From Fuerstiella sp. (GTDB taxonomy: Bacteria > Planctomycetota > Planctomycetia > Planctomycetales > Planctomycetaceae), in assembly GCA_014238335.1 (NCBI GenBank), contig JABABI010000062.1, positions 1-34,918 of the forward strand: a stretch of DNA of 34,918 nucleotides, in the 5' to 3' direction. The first letter of the stretch is position 1. The number at the start of each line of letters is the position of its first letter. Both the position numbers and the translations under genes were made by a program. The notes below the pieces were generated by a model. It did no database searches, was not told the origin of the DNA, and saw nothing but the letters and a program-made list of their open reading frames with translations. Of the stretch, positions 15,377-24,317 are shown in pieces.

Positions 15377-16513
15377 TTAATCTTGCTTCGCACGGTTTCT
15401 GAGAATCCGCCGCACGATTTCGGGACCCAACTCGTCCAGTGGATGCATCGCATCCGCCAAGCCAGCCTTCGCGACCGATCCCGGCATCCCCCAGACCACG
15501 CTGGATTCTTCGTCCTGCACCAGCACCTGTCCGCCCGCCTCTTTGATGGCTCGACAGCCATCTCGTCCGTCTTTGCCCATTCCCGTCAGTACCACGGCCA
15601 ACGAGGCAGCCCCATAAACGTCCGCAACAGACTTGAACAGCACATCGGCGGCTGGCTTACAGGAATTGACCGGCGGATCATCATTAAATGTGACGAAGAC
15701 CTTTCTGCGAACCATATTAACTGCCATGTGTTTCTCTCCCGGTGCAATGCAACCTTCGCCCGGCCTGAGGACACCATCGTTTTCGCCTTCTCGCACAATC
15801 ACATTGCCCTGCGAGGACAGACGGAAGGCTAGCCGCCGAATGAACGCCGCGGGCATGTGCTGGACAATGAGAATCGGAACGGGTAGATCCTCCGGAAGAT
15901 GAGACAAAAGCATTGCTAGTGCATTCGGTCCGCCGGTCGAGGAGGCGATAACAATCACTTCCGGTTTTCGGGAACCTGCTGGCCGTGTTGCAAACGAGGT
16001 GTGAGCCGAAGCCGGTTTGTCAACTGGTGCTCTGATGCAAGGGGACTTCGCTGCGTCAGATGCAACGGGATCGGCAGTAGGTGCGGAACGTGTGCGGCCA
16101 ACCGAAGCCGCGTATTTGGCAGCGTGCATTTTGATTTTAGGAATCAGAACTTTGCGAATCGCTTGCTCCACGTCGTCCTGGCCGTCTGGTTTGGTCGCGT
16201 AGTCATTTGCTCCGAGCAACAGGGCATCAACCGTTGCACGGACTCCCGGATGAGTCAGCGTGCTAAACATGATAACGGGAAGACGAGCGTAGTTCTTTCG
16301 CAGTTCTTCCAATGTTTCCAGCCCGTTCATTTCGGGCATTTCGATGTCCAGCAAAACGACATCGGGGTCGACCTGGCCGAGCTTTGACAGCGCCAGTCGG
16401 CCATTGGCCGCCGTGGCCACCACATTGAGTTCCGGATCTTCCGACAGCAACCGCGTCAGAACACGGCGAATAAAGGCCGAATCATCGACGACAAGCAGGC
16501 GGATTGTTTTCAT
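15377..16513 (-). CDS. cheB: Chemotaxis response regulator protein-glutamate methylesterase CheB
   Basis: 378 residues. The N-terminal receiver (about 1-125) has the acidic pair 'VVDDSAF', the phosphorylatable Asp in 'VVLLDIEMPEMNG', Thr/Ser in 'MFSTLT' and Lys in 'YATKPDG'. A Pro/Ala/Ser-rich linker (about 135-180) leads to the methylesterase domain, whose triad is visible as Ser in 'IASSTGGPNAL', His in 'VQHMPAAF' and Asp in 'LTGMGKDGRDG'. CheB removes methyl groups from (or deamidates) chemoreceptors and is activated by phosphate from CheA. It lies 39 bp after cheW and 23 bp before cheR in one transcription unit. All key residues are intact. Confidence 0.97.
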   Translation of the reverse strand: MKTIRLLVVDDSAFIRRVLTRLLSEDPELNVVATAANGRLALSKLGQVDPDVVLLDIEMPEMNGLETLEELRKNYARLPVIMFSTLTHPGVRATVDALLLGANDYATKPDGQDDVEQAIRKVLIPKIKMHAAKYAASVGRTRSAPTADPVASDAAKSPCIRAPVDKPASAHTSFATRPAGSRKPEVIVIASSTGGPNALAMLLSHLPEDLPVPILIVQHMPAAFIRRLAFRLSSQGNVIVREGENDGVLRPGEGCIAPGEKHMAVNMVRRKVFVTFNDDPPVNSCKPAADVLFKSVADVYGAASLAVVLTGMGKDGRDGCRAIKEAGGQVLVQDEESSVVWGMPGSVAKAGLADAMHPLDELGPEIVRRILRNRAKQD

Positions 16514-16552
16514 TTCGTCAGGCTTTTGCGGCGAGTTGTGGATTGTCGACGG

Positions 16553-17014
16553 TCAGGTCTGGCCCTGCCCCGCCTTGGCCACCACGTAGTCAGCGATTTG
16601 TTGAGTGTCGAGAACTCGGATCAGGCCATCGTCGAGTTTATAGGTACCACGGATCAGATCAACTGCAACACCACGCAAAGTCTCCGGTGCAGGTTCAAAA
16701 TCGGACTCACTCACGCTCAGCACATCTCCGATTTCGTCCGCCAGAAAACTCATGGGTTCGTCGCGAGTCCGAACAATGATATTGGCCGGCGGCCGATCGC
16801 CGATGTATTTTGGCAAATCAAGGCATTGTCGCAGGTCCACCACGGTCACGATCTGGCCGCGTAGATTGATCAGTCCGTGGATCATTGACGAGGCGAGTGG
16901 CACACGGGTGATGCGCTGGTCCCGCAGGCCCTCCTGAACATCGCCCACATCGACGCCGAACAGCATGCCGTCCAGCAGGAAGCTGCAGAACTGACGGTTT
17001 TCACTCGGGGACAT
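16553..17014 (-). CDS. cheW: Chemotaxis coupling protein CheW
   Basis: 153 residues from the start at 17014 (MSPSENRQFCSFLLDGMLFG), chosen because GGAG lies nine bases upstream; the frame is open further to 17056. This start overlaps the end of the chemoreceptor gene by 14 bp, suggesting translational coupling. It has the CheW fold pattern: 'FCSFLLDGMLFGVDVGDVQE', 'ITRVPLASSMIHGLINLRGQIVTVVDLR' and 'MSFLADEIGDVLSVSESDFEP'. It should link the chemoreceptor to CheA in the signalling array. It is the only free CheW gene in the window; CheA carries two further CheW-like domains. Confidence 0.96.
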   Translation of the reverse strand: MSPSENRQFCSFLLDGMLFGVDVGDVQEGLRDQRITRVPLASSMIHGLINLRGQIVTVVDLRQCLDLPKYIGDRPPANIIVRTRDEPMSFLADEIGDVLSVSESDFEPAPETLRGVAVDLIRGTYKLDDGLIRVLDTQQIADYVVAKAGQGQT

Positions 17015-19067
17015 GATGACCATCTCCGGGGGTTTCGTTACGAAACTCCAGGACAAGCTGTTGCAGATCGCTCGCCATGATTGTGCCTTCCGCAGCGGCC
17101 TGCTGAGTGTTGGCCGCGCCTTTCGCCGTGTCCTGAGCGGCCAGGGCGACGGAGGTGATGTTCTGTGCGATTTCTCGGATTCCGTTTGCCGAGTCGGTTA
17201 CGTTCTCGCTGATCTGCCTGGTCGTCACAGTTTGCTCTTCAACGGCGCTGGCAATCGAATTCTGATAGTCGTTGATTTGAGAAATAATCTGGCCGATCTT
17301 ACGAATTCCGTCAACTGCTGCGTTGGCATCGTGCTGAATTGTGTCGATGCGGCGACTGATGTCTTCGGTTGCATTGGCTGTTTCCCGCGACAATTCTTTG
17401 ACCGCGTTGGCCACGACGGCGAACCCCTTGCCGGCTTCGCCCGCGCGGGCGGCTTCGATGGTGGCGTTCAAGGCCAGCAGATTCGTCTGCTCAGCGATAG
17501 ATGTAATGACCTTGATCACTTCGCCAATTTCCGCGCTGCTTTCCCCGAGTTTTCCGACTTTCGTATTGGTTTCGTCGGCGACCTGCACGGCTTCGGCGGC
17601 CACACGTGCGGCTTCGCTGGCGCCGGTCGCAATTTCGCGGATACTGACCCCCAGTTCTTCAACGCCAGTCGCTACCGTCTGTGAATTGTGGCTGACCTGT
17701 TCGGCCGCTCCCGAAACTACGTTGGCCTGCGTTGACGTTTCTTCGGCATTAGCACTCATCTGCTGACTGGCTTCCATCTGCCCTTCGGCCGCCTGCTGTA
17801 GCGCATCCGCGTTCTGCCGCAGGGTATGGATCGCAAGCTGCATACCGGAGGACGCCTGATTAATCCCCGTCGCGATCTCCCCCATCTCGCCGCCCGCGTC
17901 AAGCCGCAGTTCATAACCGAGATCCTTGCTCGCCAGCTTGCTGAGTCCCATCAGGCATTGTCCCAGCGGTACAGTAATGCTGCGCGCAACAACGCCACTC
18001 AGGGCAACCGACGCCAACAAGGCAAGCAGAGTAAATACAAGCGCCCAAACCCGGTTCGTCTTGTAGTGACCAATCCGGATGTTAAGCAGGTTGTCGAGTT
18101 CGTCCACCGCGACGTCCCAAAGGTTGAAACTGGATGCAATCGCCTGGTCGGCCGCGGATTCGAATTCCTCCGGTGAAATTTCGTTTGGCGTCCGGCTACC
18201 GATGGTGTTCAGGATCCCCAGAAATTTCTGCGTATCCTGTTTGTACACATTCAGTGCCTGCTCAACTTTGCCGAAAGAATCGCTTTCACCATAGAAGTTG
18301 GGATCCTCGTTGATGGCGGTGAGAGCACTGGCCAGAATACGGTCGAAGTCGGATTGCTTGAGGAGACTGGCATAGACCGACAGCTTGAGTGAGTCGTCCT
18401 GCGCGACCTGTTCCTGTCTCAGGATACTGATGCCGTCCTGGCGGATGTCGGCCAGCCTGTCCTGCGTTTGCGGCAGCGACAGTAGCGTAATGTCCATCAG
18501 GTAGTAGCTGTCGAGATCCGGATCGAGAATCAGGTTTGAGGTATCTCCCGCATGCGAGATCATCGTGCGCACGGTGTCCCGGAGTTGCCTGTGCCGCTGA
18601 TCACTGGCGGCAGATGACAGGGACAGCAGCTCCTGTTTCAGTTTTTCCCACTGGGCGGCAAGATCGTTTGTGTTGGCCGACTGGCGTTTGCGTTTTGCCA
18701 GACCTTCTTCCGTAAATTGCAGATCGACGCCGTACTGCCGATCAACGGCCTGCAGGCGCCTCAACGCCTGGTCAATACTCACCTGTACGGAATAAACGGC
18801 GTCATCCTCGACGTCCTCGACGTCCTCGCCCGACAACCGACGGTCCGCCAGCAACTGATGCCGTGCCAGACCATCGAGCAAATTTTCGAGGGGCCGCTGA
18901 TAGGCGTTGCCGTACAGTTCAAGTTCCGCGAACCGAATGTCGTAATTGATGCCTGCGATCGCAAAGTACAGGAGCACGGCGATCGGCAGAGAAAAACTCA
19001 GGCTGATCAGAATCAACTTGTGCGGGATGCGAAGCGGATTTAACAAACGGGAAATCGTACTGTTCAT
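17001..19067 (-). CDS. Methyl-accepting chemotaxis protein (membrane chemoreceptor)
   Basis: 688 residues. TM1 is at about 18-39 and TM2 at about 340-361, giving a roughly 300-residue external sensor that looks all-helical and contains 'NLILDPDLDSYYLMDI', a motif I know from helical sensor regions of several receptors. A HAMP domain follows (about 362-415), then a long signalling coiled coil. The conserved hairpin tip is at about 515-560 (IAEQTNLLALNATIEAARAG, then KGFAVVANAVKELS), the contact site for CheA and CheW. The ligand cannot be predicted. Methylation helices flank the tip. No C-terminal CheR-tethering pentapeptide (the tail is GDGHHVPE). It starts 39 bp after cheA and its stop overlaps the cheW start. 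Confidence 0.96.
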   Translation of the reverse strand: MNSTISRLLNPLRIPHKLILISLSFSLPIAVLLYFAIAGINYDIRFAELELYGNAYQRPLENLLDGLARHQLLADRRLSGEDVEDVEDDAVYSVQVSIDQALRRLQAVDRQYGVDLQFTEEGLAKRKRQSANTNDLAAQWEKLKQELLSLSSAASDQRHRQLRDTVRTMISHAGDTSNLILDPDLDSYYLMDITLLSLPQTQDRLADIRQDGISILRQEQVAQDDSLKLSVYASLLKQSDFDRILASALTAINEDPNFYGESDSFGKVEQALNVYKQDTQKFLGILNTIGSRTPNEISPEEFESAADQAIASSFNLWDVAVDELDNLLNIRIGHYKTNRVWALVFTLLALLASVALSGVVARSITVPLGQCLMGLSKLASKDLGYELRLDAGGEMGEIATGINQASSGMQLAIHTLRQNADALQQAAEGQMEASQQMSANAEETSTQANVVSGAAEQVSHNSQTVATGVEELGVSIREIATGASEAARVAAEAVQVADETNTKVGKLGESSAEIGEVIKVITSIAEQTNLLALNATIEAARAGEAGKGFAVVANAVKELSRETANATEDISRRIDTIQHDANAAVDGIRKIGQIISQINDYQNSIASAVEEQTVTTRQISENVTDSANGIREIAQNITSVALAAQDTAKGAANTQQAAAEGTIMASDLQQLVLEFRNETPGDGHHVPE

Positions 19068-19106
19068 GATGCCGGTTTTCGGTTGATTTCGGAAACACCT
19101 CCTGCG

Positions 19107-21527
19107 TCAATTCTCCTGTGAAGCCTCAGCGCCGACAGTTGTCGGTAAAAAGAGACCGGCGATCCGAACCAGCCTGTCAGGATCGATCATGTCAGTCACC
19201 CGGTCCTGCACAATCGCCGTACCGGTAATTGGTGAGTTTCCATCAGCGGATCGTTCGATGCCGGATGGAGTGTCAGTTATGTCGAGGACCCGATCCACGA
19301 CAATACCCACATGACGGTCACCGGCCCTATGCACGACAACATACAGCGAATCCGAGTCGTTTGTTTCTGATTCGTCCATCAGAAAATGCGACAGCCGGAT
19401 CAGCGGCATAATGCCGCCACGATATTGAACGACCTCTTCATCGACCGAATATTCGATATCAGCCCGCGCTACGTGTTCGACGCAGGTCAGACTGCGAATG
19501 GAGATTCCAATGCGGCGGTTCAAACCAACCTCGCAGATCAATAGTCGTTCCACAACGACGAGAGTCTCGTCCTCCATTGACTCCGGTTCACCGATCACCG
19601 CCTGTTCATCGCGAGTGAACAGGCCCGCTCGGCGTCCCAGTCCAAGTACGTCCAGGATCAGCGAGACGCTGCCGTCACCCATGATCGTGGAACCCGTATA
19701 GATCCCGATTGTCTCCAGAGCCACACCCAGAGGCTTGACCACAATTTCCTGAGTCCCGATGATCTGGTCGACCATTAATGCGAAGTGCCGTTCACCTGCA
19801 CGGAGCACAATGAGATGCGAGGCGGCAGCACCGGACTCGTCCATCGTTGATTCCGGTCGTTCGACTTCAAGCAGATTTCCAAGCTCAACTAGCGGCAGCA
19901 GCTTTCCGCGCAGACGATAAACAAACGCGTCGTGAATGCGTTCTACATTACTGGCAAACGTCACTGAATCCGGACGCAGCAGTTCGACCACGTTTACCTG
20001 TGGAATGGTATAGTGGTCACCGGATCGGGTCACGACCAACGCCGGAATGATTGCCAGCGTAAGGGGAACCGTGATCCGTACGACTGTGCCCTGCCCCAGC
20101 GTGCTTTTCAGACTCACCATGCCACCGAGTTGTTCGATGTTCGTCTTCACGACGTCCATACCCACACCTCGGCCGGAAACGTTGCTAACCTGGTCTGCCG
20201 TCGAGAAACCCGGCAGGAAGATCGACTGCTGGAGTTCGTCGGCGCTCATCACCAGCGACTCCTCACTGCTTATGAAGCCGCGCTGAATCGCGCGGTGTTT
20301 GATCTTGTCCATATCCAGACCTGATCCATCGTCGTCAATTTCGATGATGACCTGCCCGCCTTCATGAAACGCCCGCAGTGTTAGGCGGCCTTCCTCCGGC
20401 TTGCCGTTCAGACGCCGCGAATTGGGGCTTTCGATGCCGTGATCGATGGCGTTTCGCACCAGATGCAACATCGGGTCAGTGAGACCCTCGATGAGTGACT
20501 TGTCGAGTTCCGTCTCGGTGCCTTCAATTTCGAGACGAACTTTCTTGGCGCATTGACGCGAGACATCCCGCGTGATGCGCGGCATTCGCTGCCACATTCC
20601 GCCAATGGGCTGCATTCGCGTTCGCATGATCCCGTCCTGAAGTTCCGACGTGATCTGATTGAGCCGTTGTGTCGTGTTGAGAATATCCGGATCCTGCTGA
20701 CCAGACGTCACCTGCAGGATGCGGTTACGTGTCAGGACCAGTTCACCGACAAGATTCATCAACCGATTCAGCAAATCGACTTCAACGCGGATGTTTGAGG
20801 CAGATGAGCCGGAACCTGATATCTTACTGTCGCTCTTTGGTGGACTTGCCTCAGGTGGCGGCTTTGGAGGTTTCGTTAGGCGTTCGACCAGTGGTGGGTC
20901 TGGTGCCTGTTGCACCGAGTGATAACCGCCGTTCTTCGAATCATCCATCGCGGTGATGTCGTCTCGAGAAAAGCCGGATGCCTCCGAAGCCGACTGTGCA
21001 AATTCTGCTGTCTCATCTGGTGCGTGGTCAGCAGGAGCCATGACCGTAATCGTGTCGTCGCTGCACGACTCGTCAGACGCCTGGAATTCGGATATCTCCC
21101 GCGACTTTTCTTCGGTCGGTTCTGCCAGCGCCTTCGTTTCAGACTTCGTGTCCGCAGAACCGAGTTGCCGCTTGAGTTCGACGAACGAATTATCACCTTC
21201 GGCGCCGGATTCTTCGATCGATGCCAGAAGCTCGCGAATTGCATCAATGAGCCGGAAAAGAGAATTTGAGAGAGCGGGACTCAGTGTGATTTCGCCATTG
21301 CGGATCCGGCCGAGCAGGTGTTCGCCAGAATGGGAAATGTCGCGAAGCGTTGAGAATTCAAGAAAGCCTGCGCTGCCTTTGATCGTATGTAGAATACGAA
21401 AAATGCTGCCCAGCCGGTCGGCGTCCTGCGGATTCTCCTCAAGCGCAACCAAGTCGTTCTCGAGTTGCCCGAGTCCTTCTTTAGTTTCGATCAGAAAATC
21501 GTTGACGAAGTCGTCCAGCTCGCCCAT
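19107..21527 (-). CDS. cheA: Chemotaxis histidine kinase CheA with two C-terminal CheW-like domains
   Basis: 806 residues. P1 phosphotransfer domain (1 to about 108) with the phospho-acceptor His47 in 'ILHTIKGSAGFLEF'. A long acidic and Pro/Ser-rich linker (about 110-245) sits where P2 would be; no CheY-binding P2 fold is evident. P3 dimerisation helices are at about 246-315 ('DLLNRLMNLVGELVLTRNRI'). The P4 ATPase is at about 316-490, with the N-box 'HLVRNAIDHGIES', G1 'DDDGSGLD' and G2 'GRGVGMDVVKTNI'. A P5 CheW-like domain spans about 492-638, and a second CheW-like domain about 652-795 ('RRIGISIRSLTCVEHV', 'YRGGIMPLIRLSHFL', 'RHVGIVVDRVLDI'). It autophosphorylates and donates phosphate to receivers; within the window those are CheB and the kinase-receiver fusion 203 bp upstream. 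The lack of P2 and the doubled CheW domain are variations on the E. coli layout. Confidence 0.96.
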   Translation of the reverse strand: MGELDDFVNDFLIETKEGLGQLENDLVALEENPQDADRLGSIFRILHTIKGSAGFLEFSTLRDISHSGEHLLGRIRNGEITLSPALSNSLFRLIDAIRELLASIEESGAEGDNSFVELKRQLGSADTKSETKALAEPTEEKSREISEFQASDESCSDDTITVMAPADHAPDETAEFAQSASEASGFSRDDITAMDDSKNGGYHSVQQAPDPPLVERLTKPPKPPPEASPPKSDSKISGSGSSASNIRVEVDLLNRLMNLVGELVLTRNRILQVTSGQQDPDILNTTQRLNQITSELQDGIMRTRMQPIGGMWQRMPRITRDVSRQCAKKVRLEIEGTETELDKSLIEGLTDPMLHLVRNAIDHGIESPNSRRLNGKPEEGRLTLRAFHEGGQVIIEIDDDGSGLDMDKIKHRAIQRGFISSEESLVMSADELQQSIFLPGFSTADQVSNVSGRGVGMDVVKTNIEQLGGMVSLKSTLGQGTVVRITVPLTLAIIPALVVTRSGDHYTIPQVNVVELLRPDSVTFASNVERIHDAFVYRLRGKLLPLVELGNLLEVERPESTMDESGAAASHLIVLRAGERHFALMVDQIIGTQEIVVKPLGVALETIGIYTGSTIMGDGSVSLILDVLGLGRRAGLFTRDEQAVIGEPESMEDETLVVVERLLICEVGLNRRIGISIRSLTCVEHVARADIEYSVDEEVVQYRGGIMPLIRLSHFLMDESETNDSDSLYVVVHRAGDRHVGIVVDRVLDITDTPSGIERSADGNSPITGTAIVQDRVTDMIDPDRLVRIAGLFLPTTVGAEASQEN

Positions 21528-21730
21528 CTCAGCCGTCAGTACGCTTTGTTAGATTAAAAAACATGCGAAATATAGGCAAGACATCACTGTATCTGAGGTT
21601 TCTGGCAGTCACCAGCAGCAATACGCAGATCGTCTTGAGAATGGGTCCCTCGAGATCAATCCTGGTGTGCTTCAGCCGGAAGACTGCTGCAATCGTCGTG
21701 AACGGCCCCATCCACGGGTTGGGTCGCCTG
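21528..21730. promoter_or_regulatory. Gap between kinase-receiver gene and cheA; possible internal promoter
   Basis: 203 bp separate the kinase-receiver gene from cheA, while other gaps in the cluster are under 40 bp. A 60-codon minus-strand frame spans it without a family match. A second promoter for cheA onward is plausible but no clear sigma-70 box pair is visible. Confidence 0.25.
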
Positions 21731-23548
21731 CTATCCGAACAACCGAATCAAAATATTCCGCACGAGTTGCGGGTCGAACGACTTGTTGCAGATCGCTGAA
21801 ACGCCGAGTTGATACACCTCGGCCAGCTTTATCGGGTCGTATTCGGTGGTGACCATGACGATCGAAACCGCGCGCTGGTCGCTTTCGTTTCGAATGTAGC
21901 GAATTAGTTCATTCCCGTCCATTTGCGGCATGTTGTAGTCGGTGACGACCAGATCAAAGTGTCTTTCTGCCAGTGCTTCGACAGCTTCGGTGCCGTCGGT
22001 GCAAACGGTGAACGATTCGAATCCAAGTTGCGAAAGCACTTCCAGCATACGGCGTCTCCAAACGGCACTATCGTCCACGACCATCACTTCCATGTTTTCA
22101 AAGCCGGCCAGTCGTGGTTCCGGTCGTTCAGCCTTGATCGCATTCTCGACGGCCTGCTGCAGTCCCGCTACATCAAACGGCTTGGTAAGCACCTCGATGG
22201 CCGGCAACTGCGACAACCTCTCCTGGGCGTCCGAAGTCAATTCGCTGCTGCACATAAGAATGACGGCGGCGTGTGACCAGCGAATTTCCTCGCGTATCCG
22301 CCGCGCCATTTCCACTCCGGTCATATCTGGTAGTTCCGCAGTAGCAATGATCAAGTCAGACGGCATACGGTCGAGTTCCTCCAGAGTTTCTGTACCAGTC
22401 GAGTGAAGATGTACATCGTCGATGCCCAGTACGTTCAGGTACTTCTGAATAACACGAGATTGCATTCGCGAGTTTTCGATCACGAACGCCGTCAGGTCAG
22501 CCCAGTTCGTCTCAGAGGTCGGCGCCGCAAGTTTCTCCAGTTCAGCGACGACTTCGTCCATGGACTGAAAACGCTCGTTCGCATTAATGGCGGTCATTCT
22601 CTCATAGATCTTCTCCAGCGTTTCCGGCACGTCGTCCCGGATCTCGGAAATACTCGGTCTCGGTTGAGTCTGGTGTGCCATCAGCCGAGTGATGGATGAA
22701 CCAACCACGAACATCCTTTTGCCGGTCATTAGAAAGAACAAAGTGCACCCGAGACTGTAAATGTCGGCACGTTCGTCAACAGAACTCGAATCCATGGCCT
22801 GTTCAGGCGGCATGTAGTCCACGGTTCCCGACATCGTACCAGCGACCGACAGACCATCATCAAGATTCTCACCCGCGGCCGTTTCCTTGAGTTGTGCCAA
22901 ACCCAAGTCGGCGACGCGTATCACGCCGCCAGCGTCGCGCATCAGGTTCGCCGGTTTGATGTCGCGATGAATTACTCCCTGACTGTGGGCGTAAGACAGT
23001 CCTCGTGCGGATTGCAGAATGCAGTCGATGGCTGCACTGGTACGCAGCGGCCCCTGCTTCTTTACGATCTGCCTAAGGTCACTGCCGTCCACGAACTCCA
23101 TAACCAGAAAATGTCCAAGTTCGCATTCATCGGCATCGTACGCGGCAATAATGTTCTGATGATTAAGACGAGCGGCCGCATGCACCTCACGTTTAAACCG
23201 GCCAATCGCCGAATCCGACCCCTTGTCCTGCAGTTTCAGCGTTTTGATCGCAACGACACGTTGCATGCGTCGGTGCAACGCCTTGAACACGGTTCCCATG
23301 CCCCCTTCACCGATTAGGTTCTGGAGGATGTAGTTACCCATGGTGAGTTCAAATCCATTACCACTTAGAATCCGTCCCGACTGCCAGGGTGTGATCCGAC
23401 TGTCGGCGGTGAGTTGTTCCAGCAGCGCGTTACCGTCAGGTTCTTCACCGGCGCTCCGCAATGACTCAAGGGTTTCGCGGATGACCGTGTCCCGGTCGAG
23501 CCCGGTTCTGGTCAGGCAATCAATAATCTGATCAAGTGCCATGGTCAT
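21731..23548 (-). CDS. Soluble Ser/Thr protein kinase fused to a degenerate and a canonical receiver domain
   Basis: 605 residues from 23548, where GGAAGAG lies seven bases upstream. Residues 1-70 are the helical N-terminal module common in planctomycete kinases ('ADSRITPWQSGRILSGNG'). The kinase domain (about 73-340) is complete: GEGGMGTVF, Lys102 in 'VVAIK', 'HRDIKPANL' with Asp196, Asp214 in 'ADLGLAQ', 'DYMPPEQ'. Receiver 1 (about 352-472) is degenerate: the acidic pair is Glu-Asn ('VIENS') and the phospho-Asp position is Thr403 ('LIIATAELPDMTG'). Receiver 2 (about 485-605) is canonical: 'VVDDS', Asp537 in 'VVTDYNMPQMDG', Thr567/568 and Lys589. No membrane segment is visible. First gene of the chemosensory operon, which lacks a separate CheY, so receiver 2 is the likely CheA target and the kinase the output. 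Its Ser/Thr substrates are unknown. Confidence 0.94.
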   Translation of the reverse strand: MTMALDQIIDCLTRTGLDRDTVIRETLESLRSAGEEPDGNALLEQLTADSRITPWQSGRILSGNGFELTMGNYILQNLIGEGGMGTVFKALHRRMQRVVAIKTLKLQDKGSDSAIGRFKREVHAAARLNHQNIIAAYDADECELGHFLVMEFVDGSDLRQIVKKQGPLRTSAAIDCILQSARGLSYAHSQGVIHRDIKPANLMRDAGGVIRVADLGLAQLKETAAGENLDDGLSVAGTMSGTVDYMPPEQAMDSSSVDERADIYSLGCTLFFLMTGKRMFVVGSSITRLMAHQTQPRPSISEIRDDVPETLEKIYERMTAINANERFQSMDEVVAELEKLAAPTSETNWADLTAFVIENSRMQSRVIQKYLNVLGIDDVHLHSTGTETLEELDRMPSDLIIATAELPDMTGVEMARRIREEIRWSHAAVILMCSSELTSDAQERLSQLPAIEVLTKPFDVAGLQQAVENAIKAERPEPRLAGFENMEVMVVDDSAVWRRRMLEVLSQLGFESFTVCTDGTEAVEALAERHFDLVVTDYNMPQMDGNELIRYIRNESDQRAVSIVMVTTEYDPIKLAEVYQLGVSAICNKSFDPQLVRNILIRLFG

Positions 23549-24317
23549 GCGTGAGCTCTTCCTTTTTATGCGGCCCGACTGTGAATCAAAGATGGCCAAC
23601 ACGGGCAATCCATGGCGTGAGGTGAATGCCTGGTCGTCAGCCTTGGAGGCTGAACCGCCACGGGCAGCGAACTGCCGAGAATTATTGCGTTATAAGCAGA
23701 CGGCAAGTTGTCAATCCAAAAAACTTAAGAGCTGAGACCTTCCAACGCGGGGAAAACGACGGGGATTTCTGCAGCCGAACTTCGCCATTTTGACATCTGT
23801 GAATTCAAAATACCATTCGACTGTCAACGCGTCGGTTCATAAAACGCCGGCCGCCGTGCGATTCCCGATCGTTGCTCAGATGAATCGTCGGGACCACTCT
23901 GGATGTTTCGTTTTCGAAATGTCTCTGTTTGAATTTCGAGTGGGCTTCACATCACCAGAACCCCACGGCCGCGATATCGCCAGTCTCCGCAACGTACGTA
24001 TTTCGACTTCGGGGCCCAAAGTCTCTCTTCTCTGACAGAGATGATCCGTCCGCGTTATCAGTCCGTCCAACTCAATGAAGCAGTTTTCAGTTTCTTGAAG
24101 AAAGCATAAGAAAAACCATCCTGTCGGGTGACCCAAACGACTCAGTTTGTTCGACGACTGATTTAGGAACGAACTGGTCCAGTCATATGGCCCGTTGATC
24201 TGACCATGACAGCGATGCCGATGATTTGATGCAAAGACATTGCTGGTGGTTGAATCTGTGCAGAACACGAAACAAAGCCTTGATTACTGACGGTCATATC
24301 AGTAAGCGAGAGACAGA
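23549..24317. promoter_or_regulatory. Divergent intergenic region upstream of the chemosensory operon
   Basis: 769 bp between the leftward kinase gene and a rightward secreted-protein gene; the operon promoter should lie here. On the minus strand TTGACA (23714-23709) is followed after only 14 bases by TATAAC (23694-23689), too short for an ideal sigma-70 spacer, so this is a weak candidate. A minus-strand frame at 23876-24268 (130 codons) and a plus-strand frame at 23790-24035 overlap and have no recognisable content. A short hairpin (CAGCC-TTGGA-GGCTG) lies near 23638-23652. Confidence 0.3.

Noticed and set aside
23681..23714. TTGACA and TATAAC boxes as a sigma-70 promoter for the chemosensory operon
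   Set aside because: The spacer is only 14 bases; the alternative AATAAT box gives 22. Kept only as a weak candidate in the intergenic entry.
23876..24268. 130-codon minus-strand frame upstream of the kinase-receiver gene
   Set aside because: Composition and lack of motifs look non-coding, it lacks a ribosome binding site, and it overlaps other frames.
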